NCBI GenBank assembly: GCA_963640685.1
Contig: CAVIAA010000001.1
Location: forward strand, 1 to 64,000
Source of the DNA: SFEL01 sp963640685
Lineage (GTDB): Bacteria; Bacillota; Clostridia; Christensenellales; CAG-138
Length of the DNA: 64,000 nt
Direction of reading: 5' to 3'
Shown: one piece after another, positions 17,716 through 24,543 of the stretch
Layout of the letters: every line of letters begins with the position of its first letter
Numbering within the stretch: position 1 is the first letter of the stretch
Made by a program: the position numbers and the translations under genes
The notes under the pieces: model-generated
The model's database searches: none
What the model was told of the DNA's origin: nothing
The model's input: the letters and a program-made list of their open reading frames with translations, nothing else

Positions 17716-17741
17716 AAAAGGGGGGGATGCCCCCTTTTTTT
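17714..17741. terminator. Bidirectional terminator between convergent units
   Basis: A-run, G-run, GATG loop, C-run, T-run: a symmetric hairpin working on both strands. It also covers the stop codon of the minus-strand ACT protein gene. Confidence 0.9.
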
Positions 17742-18177
17742 ATTCTATCGCAATGAGCTTTGAGCTGCGGACGCCGCGGAGCGCCATAAGCTGCGCCATT
17801 ATGTCGTCCGGTGCCATGGTCATGTTGGTCATATCCACCGATACCACGACGTTTGCGTTGCCGTGTATCGGCAGGCTTTGGGTTATGGTGAGTATGTTTG
17901 CGCCCATTTCGGAGAATTTATTCAGCACCTCGCTGAGCACTCCCTGCTGGTGCGAGAGCATGAACGCGAACACTGCCTTTTTGCAGGCCGTTTCGTTGCT
18001 TGGGGCAAAAATATAGTCCTTGTACTTGTAATATGTGCTGCGGGATATGCCGACGAGCTTGACGGCCTCGCTGACCTCCTTGACCCGCCCTTCGCGCAGC
18101 ATATCACGCGCCTGAACCACCTTTTCGTAGTAGTCCGGCAGTATCCGCCTGTCAACGATGAGATAATTGCTCTGCAT
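17740..18177 (-). CDS. pheB: ACT-domain protein, PheB/UPF0735 type
   Basis: 145 residues. The first half has a helix-turn-helix-like segment (KEVSEAVKLVGISRSTYYKYKDYI); the second half is a single ACT domain (QQGVLSEVLNKFSEMGANILTITQSLPIHGNANVVVSVDM). ACT domains bind amino acids. PheB-like proteins have no settled function. It is the third gene of thrC-apgM-pheB, 10 nt after the ApgM-type gene with an AAGGAG site, so an amino-acid-sensing role for the threonine branch is inferred. Confidence 0.88.
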   Translation of the reverse strand: MQSNYLIVDRRILPDYYEKVVQARDMLREGRVKEVSEAVKLVGISRSTYYKYKDYIFAPSNETACKKAVFAFMLSHQQGVLSEVLNKFSEMGANILTITQSLPIHGNANVVVSVDMTNMTMAPDDIMAQLMALRGVRSSKLIAIE

Positions 18178-18186
18178 AAGCTCTCC

Positions 18187-19404
18187 TTAAAAATCCAATG
18201 ATATAAATTTCTTCATAAGGGTGTGCCCCTCCTTTATGTACAGCCCGGTGCTTTCGGCCTCGGATTCACAGTATGAGGAAACGGAGGGAGAGCAGCACTG
18301 CCTGCTGTCATACAGCACAAACGGCACCGGGTCTGAGCTGTGTGTGCGTATTTCGATAGGGGTCGGGTGATCCGGCAGCAGCATCACGGCAAAATCCTCG
18401 CCGCGCACGCTCAGGCTGTCCATCAGGAAGCCAAGAATATCTCGGTCGATGTGCTCTATTGCCTCTATCTTGCATTCAACGTCGCCCGCGTGGCCGCTTT
18501 CGTCCGGCGCTTCAATGTGTATGTAAACGAGGTCTGTGCCGCTGCTCAGCAGCTCCAACGCCTTGCGCCCCTTTGCGGCGAAGTCAGTACGCTTTGCTCC
18601 CGTTGCCCCGGGCACTGCGGGGACCTCCATGCCGGTGCATATCCCAAGCCCCTTAAGCAGGTCAACGGCGCATACCATGCCGGCATGCACGCCGTACAGC
18701 CGCTCAAACGGCACAAGCTCCGGCCGCGTTCCTTCGCCCCAGAACCAGCAGGAGTTGGCGGGGCGCTCGCCGTTTGCGGCGCGCCGGCGGTTGATAGGGT
18801 GCTCGCTCAACAGCTCGCTTGAGCGCACCATAAAATCAGACAGCAGCTCGCCATATCTGCCGCCGGGCAGGCGACCCCTGATGGGTATGCCGGTTATGTC
18901 GTGCGGCGGCGTCAGGTCTGTTCCGAGCTCGGCATGGTGTATAACAAGGCAGTGCCGGTAGCTCTTGCCGGCGTGCAGCTCAAGCTGCTCGGTATTCATG
19001 CACTCGGCAAGGTACTCTATCAGCGCCGCACCCTCCTCGGTCGGTATCTCGCCTGCGGAATAGTCTATCATGGTCCTGTCGAGGTAGCCCGGCTCATCGG
19101 ACAGCGTCACTATATTGCAGCGCATCGCGATGTCGTCCGGCGCAAGCTCAATGCCCATGCTGACCGCCTCCAGCGGAGAGCGCCCGCGGTAATATATCTT
19201 TGGGTCGTAGCCCAGCACTGCTAAGTTGGCAGTATCGGATTGCGGCGGCATACCGTCTGGTACCATACTTGCCATTCCGCAGGCTCCGTGCGCGGCAATA
19301 TAGTCCATATGCGGCTTATGTGCCGCTTGAAGCGGCGTTCTGCCCGAAAGCTGCGGCAGCGGCCTGTCCGCCATGCCGTCTCCGAGAACGACTATATATT
19401 TCAT
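18187..19404 (-). CDS. apgM: ApgM-family protein, possible homoserine kinase analogue
   Basis: 405-residue member of the archaeal-type cofactor-independent phosphoglycerate mutase group of the alkaline phosphatase superfamily. Metal-site segments are visible: VVLGDGMADRP near the N-terminus, PPQSDTANLAVLGYDP with the nucleophile-type Ser, YIHIEAPDESGHAGD and LLPDHPTP. Family members next to threonine genes have been proposed, and in some bacteria shown, to act as homoserine kinases. Here it lies 28 nt after thrC and no ThrB-type kinase is nearby, so that role is preferred over glycolysis. The ATG is at 19404; a TTG two codons upstream is rejected. Confidence 0.85.
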   Translation of the reverse strand: MKYIVVLGDGMADRPLPQLSGRTPLQAAHKPHMDYIAAHGACGMASMVPDGMPPQSDTANLAVLGYDPKIYYRGRSPLEAVSMGIELAPDDIAMRCNIVTLSDEPGYLDRTMIDYSAGEIPTEEGAALIEYLAECMNTEQLELHAGKSYRHCLVIHHAELGTDLTPPHDITGIPIRGRLPGGRYGELLSDFMVRSSELLSEHPINRRRAANGERPANSCWFWGEGTRPELVPFERLYGVHAGMVCAVDLLKGLGICTGMEVPAVPGATGAKRTDFAAKGRKALELLSSGTDLVYIHIEAPDESGHAGDVECKIEAIEHIDRDILGFLMDSLSVRGEDFAVMLLPDHPTPIEIRTHSSDPVPFVLYDSRQCCSPSVSSYCESEAESTGLYIKEGHTLMKKFISLDF

Positions 19405-19431
19405 AATCAAAGTGCCTTTCGTGAATAGTGA

Positions 19432-20916
19432 TTATTTTACAAAACCGGCGGATATAAAGCGCTTCATCTCCGAGGGAGCTATGCAGCCGGTAAAGCGCTC
19501 GTTTGCCCCATTAAGGCCGGAAAGCCCTGCCGGCGGGGTAAGGCCGGATATACCTGCAAGCCTGTCTATGAGCTCAAATTCGCCGCCTGAGGCGTTTGAA
19601 CCGAGCGCCTTGAGCACACTGCCGGGGAACTTAAACGGGCTTGCGGTGGAAGCTATGAGCGCAGGGGTGGTGTCGCCGGTGCCGCGGCGGTACTTGTCGT
19701 ATACCGATAACGCAACGGCGGTGTGCGGGTCTGCCAGGTAGCCGCAGTCGTCGAATACCCGCTTAATGGTGCACGAGGCTGCGCAGTCGTCCGCAAAGCC
19801 GGCGGAAAACTCCGCAGCTATCGCTTCGCGCAGCTCGCGGCTGACGGAGTATCGCCCCTCGGCTGCAAGGGAGGACATATACCCCTTTACCTCAATGTCG
19901 TTACTGCCGGAGAGCAGGTACAGCAGCCTTTCAAGGTTTGAGGATACGAGTATATCCATAGACGGCGATGTGGTCAGGTAAAACGGCCGGTTACGGTCGT
20001 ATACGCCGGTATTTATGAAATCCGTGAGCACATTGTTTTTATTTGAGGCGCAGATAAAGCGCTTTACCGGCAGACCGCACAGCTTTGCTATGTATGCAGC
20101 AAGTATATTGCCGAAGTTGCCCGTCGGTACCGCAATGTTTATGCTCTTGCCCGCAGATATGCTGCCGGAGGAGATCATGTTGCAGTATGCGGAGAAGTAG
20201 TACGCCACCTGCGGCGCAAGCCTGCCCCAGTTTATGGAGTTTGCGGAGGAGAGGCGTATGCCGGCCTTTTTAAGCTCCGCCGCATAGGCGCGGTCGGTAA
20301 ATATCGCCTTAACGCCGGACTGCGCATCGTCAAAGCTGCCGCGAACCGCCGTTACGGATACGTTGGAGCCGCGCTGGGTGGTCATTTGCAGCCGCTGTAT
20401 CTCGCTGGTTCCGCCGTATGGGTAAAACACGCATATGCCGGTGCCCGGGACATCTGCAAAGCCCTCAAGCGCCGCCTTGCCGGTGTCGCCGGAGGTTGCG
20501 GTAAGTATCACTATTTTGTCGTTAACGCCCTGCTTTTTTGCGGATGCGGTGAGCAGGTACGGCAGAATTTGCAGCGCAAAGTCCTTAAAGGCGGAGGTCG
20601 GCCCGTGGAAAAGCTCAAGCACGCTTGCTTCGCCGACGCTCACGACAGGCGCCGCGGTCTGGCCGAAGTGCGCCGCGGAATACGCCGCCTCGGTATATTC
20701 TTTAAGCTCCTCCGCCGTAAAATCGGAAAGGAACAGGCCGAGTATTTTAGCTGCCCGCTCGGGGTAGCTCATGTGCTGCATGGCCTGTATATCGGCGATC
20801 GTCAGCCTTGGGAAGTCTTCCGGCAGATACAGCCCTCCGTTCGGCGAAATGCCGGATAATATCGCCTCAGATGCGGATATGCTTATTTTCTTGTCTCTGG
20901 TACAGGTATAATTCAT
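19432..20916 (-). CDS. thrC: Threonine synthase
   Basis: PLP enzyme that converts O-phosphohomoserine to threonine. 494 residues, matching the long bacterial ThrC form. Key segments: SPNGGLYLPEDFP at the N-terminus, LELFHGPTSAFKDFALQ with the PLP lysine, TATSGDTGKAALEGF and AVPTGNFGNILAAYIAK for phosphate and cofactor binding. GGAGG precedes the ATG and the promoter TTGTAT-17-TATAAT lies upstream. It heads an operon with the ApgM-type and PheB-type genes. Confidence 0.96.
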   Translation of the reverse strand: MNYTCTRDKKISISASEAILSGISPNGGLYLPEDFPRLTIADIQAMQHMSYPERAAKILGLFLSDFTAEELKEYTEAAYSAAHFGQTAAPVVSVGEASVLELFHGPTSAFKDFALQILPYLLTASAKKQGVNDKIVILTATSGDTGKAALEGFADVPGTGICVFYPYGGTSEIQRLQMTTQRGSNVSVTAVRGSFDDAQSGVKAIFTDRAYAAELKKAGIRLSSANSINWGRLAPQVAYYFSAYCNMISSGSISAGKSINIAVPTGNFGNILAAYIAKLCGLPVKRFICASNKNNVLTDFINTGVYDRNRPFYLTTSPSMDILVSSNLERLLYLLSGSNDIEVKGYMSSLAAEGRYSVSRELREAIAAEFSAGFADDCAASCTIKRVFDDCGYLADPHTAVALSVYDKYRRGTGDTTPALIASTASPFKFPGSVLKALGSNASGGEFELIDRLAGISGLTPPAGLSGLNGANERFTGCIAPSEMKRFISAGFVK

Positions 20917-20957
20917 ATTATTCCCTCCACTGTCCCCATGCGGGCAAAATCAAGGAT

Positions 20958-20986
20958 ATTATAAACTGTGTACAGAATAAATACAA
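20958..20986 (-). promoter_or_regulatory. Promoter of thrC operon
   Basis: On the minus strand TTGTAT (20986-20981) and TATAAT (20963-20958) have a 17-nt spacer. It diverges from the glycosyltransferase promoter at 21039-21067. Confidence 0.75.
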
Positions 20987-21038
20987 GTGTTTTTGCAGCA
21001 GCGACAAAAACGCGGCGCTCCGGCGGCGCTGTTGGCGG

Positions 21039-21067
21039 TTGAAAGAAGACACGGCAGAGGGTATAAT
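21039..21067 (+). promoter_or_regulatory. Promoter of the GT4 glycosyltransferase gene
   Basis: TTGAAA and TATAAT with a 17-nt spacer, about 30 nt before the start codon. Confidence 0.8.
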
Positions 21068-21097
21068 TATAAAAAAATACAAGCGAATGGAGGAAAT

Positions 21098-22480
21098 ATG
21101 AGTAAGGATATAAACGTATGCCTGCTTAACGATTCCTTTCCGCCGGTAATAGACGGCGTTGCCAACGCCGTTGTGAATTATGGCGAGATAATCGCCGAAA
21201 AGGGCCTTGGAAAGGCTACCGTGGTTACGCCGGATTACCCGGGAGCGGAGGATAACTACCCCTTTGAGGTGGTGCGTTACCCCAGCCTCGGCACAGAGCA
21301 GCTCATCGGCTACCGCGCCGGGCTGCCCTTTGATGCAAAGATATTCGGCAGGCTGGAGAAGGCGGGGTTCAACATAATACATACCCACTGCCCGGTGGTA
21401 TCGACACTTATTGCAAGGACGCTCCGGGAAAAGCTGGATGTGCCGGTAGTATTCACCTACCATACCAAGTTTGATATTAACATCTCCGATATGGTGCGCT
21501 CCAAGCTGGTTCAGGAGGCGGCGCTCAAGAACCTCTGCGCCAATATACAGTCCTGTGACGAGGTGTGGGTCGTCAGCCGCGGCGCGGGGGAAAACCTGCG
21601 CGGCATAGGCTACGAGGGGGATTATATAGTGATGGAGAACGGCGTAGACTTCCCAAAGGGCAGCGCGCCGGAGGCTGAGGCTGCTGAAATACGGGCAAAA
21701 TACGGCATAGGCGCGGAGGAAACGGTGTTCATGTACGTCGGCCGTATGATGTGGTACAAGGGCATACGCATAACGCTGGACGGGCTAAAAAGGGCGGCGG
21801 AGCGCAGCTGTGCGTTCAAAATGATATTCGTTGGCGACGGGGCGGACAGGCCGCAGATGGAGCAATATGCCGCCGAGCTTGGGCTGGATAAGCAGTGCAT
21901 ATTTGCCGGAGCAATTCGGGACCGCGAGCTGCTCAGAAGGTACTTTTCGGCTGCCGATATGTTCCTCTTCCCATCGACCTTTGACACAAACGGCATAGTC
22001 GTTCGTGAGGCGGCGGCCTGCGCATTGCCCAGCGTGCTTGTAAAGGGGAGCTGCGCTGCGGAGGGGACGGAGCACTTGAAAAACGCCTATCTTATAGACG
22101 AAAACTCCGAGGCAATGGCTGAGGCCGTGGGCTTCGCCTGCCGCGAGCGAGAGGCTGTTAAGAACATGGGCAGCGCCGCGATGAACGACCTGTATATATC
22201 CTGGGAGGAGAGCGTTCGCCGCGCGGTTGATCGCTACGGCATCGTTATCGACAATTACAAGCGCGGCAGCACCGAGCGGGATAAGCTGTGGACAGATCGC
22301 TTCTTTGCCGCGATGGCAGAGCTGCAGACGAGAATGAACGCGGCATATGAGCGGCGGATAGACCTTGGGAAAAGGGGAAGGGAGATATACGGCCGAGCGG
22401 AGGAAATGAGCCGCGAGGCCAGAGAAAAGAGCAGGGAGCTTTACGACAAAGCCTGGGAACGGCTGGAAAGGTATCTGTAA
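21098..22480 (+). CDS. Family 4 glycosyltransferase, diacylglycerol-glucosyltransferase-like
   Basis: 460-residue retaining GT-B enzyme. The N-terminal domain opens with LLNDSFPPVIDGVANAV, then HTHCPVVSTLIAR and VFTYHTKFDI. The C-terminal nucleotide-sugar domain has FMYVGRMMWYKGI and PSTFDTNGIVVREAAACALPSV, an EX7E-type motif with the first acid replaced by Asp. This pattern resembles mono/diglucosyl-diacylglycerol synthases, so membrane glycolipid synthesis is plausible. The ATG at 21098 has GGAGG just upstream; the frame is open 37 codons further but without signals. The C-terminal 80 residues are charged and helical, perhaps for membrane contact. Confidence 0.87.
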   Translation: MSKDINVCLLNDSFPPVIDGVANAVVNYGEIIAEKGLGKATVVTPDYPGAEDNYPFEVVRYPSLGTEQLIGYRAGLPFDAKIFGRLEKAGFNIIHTHCPVVSTLIARTLREKLDVPVVFTYHTKFDINISDMVRSKLVQEAALKNLCANIQSCDEVWVVSRGAGENLRGIGYEGDYIVMENGVDFPKGSAPEAEAAEIRAKYGIGAEETVFMYVGRMMWYKGIRITLDGLKRAAERSCAFKMIFVGDGADRPQMEQYAAELGLDKQCIFAGAIRDRELLRRYFSAADMFLFPSTFDTNGIVVREAAACALPSVLVKGSCAAEGTEHLKNAYLIDENSEAMAEAVGFACREREAVKNMGSAAMNDLYISWEESVRRAVDRYGIVIDNYKRGSTERDKLWTDRFFAAMAELQTRMNAAYERRIDLGKRGREIYGRAEEMSREAREKSRELYDKAWERLERYL

Positions 22481-22486
22481 AGGGTC

Positions 22487-23785
22487 ATGAGGGAGCTTCC
22501 GCAAAAATTTACAGACCGTATGGCGGGGCTGCTCGGCAACGAGCTTGCGGACTTTTTGGATAGCTATGAGCAGCCGCCGGTCCGCGGCATACGGGCAAAC
22601 CTGCTGAAGACCAGCCCAAGCGAGCTTAAGGGGCTTCTTTCGTGTGAGCTCGAGCCATCGAAAACGCTTGAGGAGGGCTTCGTGCTGCGGGGCGAGGCAG
22701 AGGGGCTGGGCAGCGATCCGTACCACATCGCGGGGCTTTTCTACATACAGGAGCCATCGGCTATGGCGCCCATAGCCGCAGCTGAGATACAGCCCGGGAT
22801 GAGGGTGCTGGATCTATGCGCCGCCCCCGGCGGCAAAAGCGGCGGCATAGCGGCGCGGCTGGGCGGCAGCGGGCTGCTGGTCGCAAACGAGATAGTCCCA
22901 AACAGGGCAAAAACGCTGTGCTTTACCCTTGAGCGGCTGGGCGTTACAAACGCCGCCGTCACCTGCGCTCACCCAGAGGCCATTGCAGAGGCGCTGCCGG
23001 GCTATTTTGACAGGGTGATAGTGGATGCACCCTGCAGCGGCGAGGGAATGTTCCGCAAGGATGAGAACGCAATAGCCGAGTGGTCGGAGGAGCATGTGAT
23101 TTCCTGCGCCGCGCGGCAGAGGGCTATACTTTGCAGCGCATATAAGGCGCTTCGCCCCGGCGGGAAGCTGATATACTCCACCTGCACGTTTTCGCGTGAG
23201 GAAAACGAGGACAATGTCGAGTGGCTTACGCGGGAATTTCCGGATATGGAGGCTGAGCTCATGGAGCGGCTGTACCCGCACAGGTGCGCCGGAGAGGGGC
23301 ATTTTGCCGCCCGGCTTAAAAAGACCGGCGAGGGAGAGGAGCCGCAGCGCGGCATGAAGCTGTTTCCATGCCGGGAGAAGGGGTATTCCAGCTTTTTGGA
23401 GAGCACATTTATCCTACCGCCGGCCGGTGAACCGTATATACTTAAGGACGGGCGGGTGCTGCTAATCGGCAATGAGCTGCCTGAGGGGCTTTCAAAGCTC
23501 AGGGTGCTGTCTGCCGGCGTTCACGCGGGTGATATGATAAAGGGGCGCCTTGAACCCTCACACAGCCTTTTTATGGCTGCCCACGGCGGAAAATACCGCG
23601 GCTGCATCAGCCTTATGCCGAATGACGCGGCGCTCGCTGCCTTTTTGCGCGGCAATACGATAGATGCCTCGAATGAGCTTTCGGGTTACCTGCCGGTGTG
23701 CGTAAACGGCTTCCCTGTGGGTTTTGGCAAGGCCGTCGGCGGTACGGTCAAGAACCATATCCCAAAGGGGCTCAGGATTATGTGA
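22487..23785 (+). CDS. rRNA cytosine-C5 methyltransferase, RsmF/NSUN family
   Basis: SAM-dependent RNA m5C methyltransferase, 432 residues. Motif I VLDLCAAPGGKSG, motif IV VDAPCSGEGMFRKD with a catalytic Cys, and motif VI STCTFSREENEDN with the second Cys are all present. The C-terminal 130 residues correspond to the extra RNA-binding region of RsmF-like proteins. Which rRNA position it modifies cannot be read from sequence. It starts 6 nt after the glycosyltransferase stop codon. Confidence 0.92.
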   Translation: MRELPQKFTDRMAGLLGNELADFLDSYEQPPVRGIRANLLKTSPSELKGLLSCELEPSKTLEEGFVLRGEAEGLGSDPYHIAGLFYIQEPSAMAPIAAAEIQPGMRVLDLCAAPGGKSGGIAARLGGSGLLVANEIVPNRAKTLCFTLERLGVTNAAVTCAHPEAIAEALPGYFDRVIVDAPCSGEGMFRKDENAIAEWSEEHVISCAARQRAILCSAYKALRPGGKLIYSTCTFSREENEDNVEWLTREFPDMEAELMERLYPHRCAGEGHFAARLKKTGEGEEPQRGMKLFPCREKGYSSFLESTFILPPAGEPYILKDGRVLLIGNELPEGLSKLRVLSAGVHAGDMIKGRLEPSHSLFMAAHGGKYRGCISLMPNDAALAAFLRGNTIDASNELSGYLPVCVNGFPVGFGKAVGGTVKNHIPKGLRIM

Positions 23786-23816
23786 TTAAGGTTTTATTAA
23801 ATACGGCGATATACTA

Positions 23817-23845
23817 TTGAATTTTAGCGAATATAGTAATAAAGT
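23817..23845 (+). promoter_or_regulatory. Promoter of the small membrane protein gene
   Basis: TTGAAT and TAAAGT, 17-nt spacer, about 33 nt before the ATG at 23879. Confidence 0.55.
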
Positions 23846-23878
23846 AATGCCGTAACGAAATGAACGGAGGATATTATC

Positions 23879-24208
23879 ATGGAAAATGCAAACCTCAATA
23901 ACGATGTCGAAAAATACCGCAACATAGCGGCGCTGAGCTATGTTATAATGCCGCTCGCCGTTGTGATGCTGATACTGGATAAGGAGTCCAACTACATCCG
24001 CCATCATGCAAATCAGGTGCTCTGCCTCTTTTTGTGGTTCGCGGCGGCTAGCGTAGTTGCGATAATACCCATACTCGGATGGATAGCCTGCGCGGTCGCA
24101 GTGGTTGCGGGCGTGGTGTTCATGGTAATGGCGGTCATTCGCACCTGCAAGCGGGAATACTACGAAATACCCTTGATAGGCAAGATAAGGTTCATACCGG
24201 AAGCATAA
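23879..24208 (+). CDS. Small membrane protein, DUF4870-like
   Basis: 109 residues with three hydrophobic segments (about 18-33, 46-62 and 65-85). The blocks ESNYIRHHANQVLCLFLW between helices and YYEIPLIGKIRFIPEA at the C-terminus resemble the DUF4870/Tic20-like group of small bacterial membrane proteins. No function is established. It has its own promoter, a GGAGG site and a terminator. Confidence 0.75.
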   Translation: MENANLNNDVEKYRNIAALSYVIMPLAVVMLILDKESNYIRHHANQVLCLFLWFAAASVVAIIPILGWIACAVAVVAGVVFMVMAVIRTCKREYYEIPLIGKIRFIPEA

Positions 24209-24220
24209 CAGGTGTACTGT

Positions 24221-24250
24221 GCGGGGGCTTGACAAAGCCCCTGCTTTTTT
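24221..24250 (+). terminator. Terminator that contains the next -35 box
   Basis: Stem GCGGGGGCTT / AAGCCCCTGC (one G-T) followed by six T. The loop-side bases form TTGACA, the -35 box of the valS promoter. Confidence 0.88.
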
Positions 24251-24257
24251 ATACAAT
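24229..24257 (+). promoter_or_regulatory. Promoter of the valS T-box transcript
   Basis: TTGACA and TACAAT with a 17-nt spacer. The spacer is the 3' arm and T-run of the preceding terminator. Confidence 0.82.
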
Positions 24258-24263
24258 CAGAGA

Positions 24264-24506
24264 CAATATAGCGATGACGAAGAGGAGTATGCGCTTATTC
24301 CGCACAAGAGAGACGGCTCCGCCGGCTGAGAGGGCTGTTTGCATGAAAGGCGCAGAAGGTCGCTTCCGAGCTTCGGAGATGAACAAACAGTAGTTTCCGG
24401 CGGCCTCGCCACGTTACGGCGAAGGAGAGGGGCGCTCAGCGCCCAATAAAGGTGGTACCGCGGGTCCGCTCGTCCTTTAAAAAATGGGACGGAGCGGGCT
24501 TTTTAT
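24264..24506 (+). promoter_or_regulatory. T-box riboswitch, tRNA-Val responsive
   Basis: The T-box core AAAGGTGGTACCGCGG is at 24448-24463. Upstream, a stem I region contains the AGTA loop-E element and the AGAGAG and GCTGAGAGG blocks. A GTC triplet at 24359-24361, after GAAG, is the likely specifier and is a valine codon, consistent with the valS gene below. The terminator CCGCTC-GTCC / GGAC-GGAGCGG plus T-run spans 24466-24504 and competes with the antiterminator. Uncharged tRNA-Val should raise valS expression. Confidence 0.93.
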
Positions 24507-24543
24507 TGCAAATTATTTCATTGGTGATACAGGAGGAAAACAC

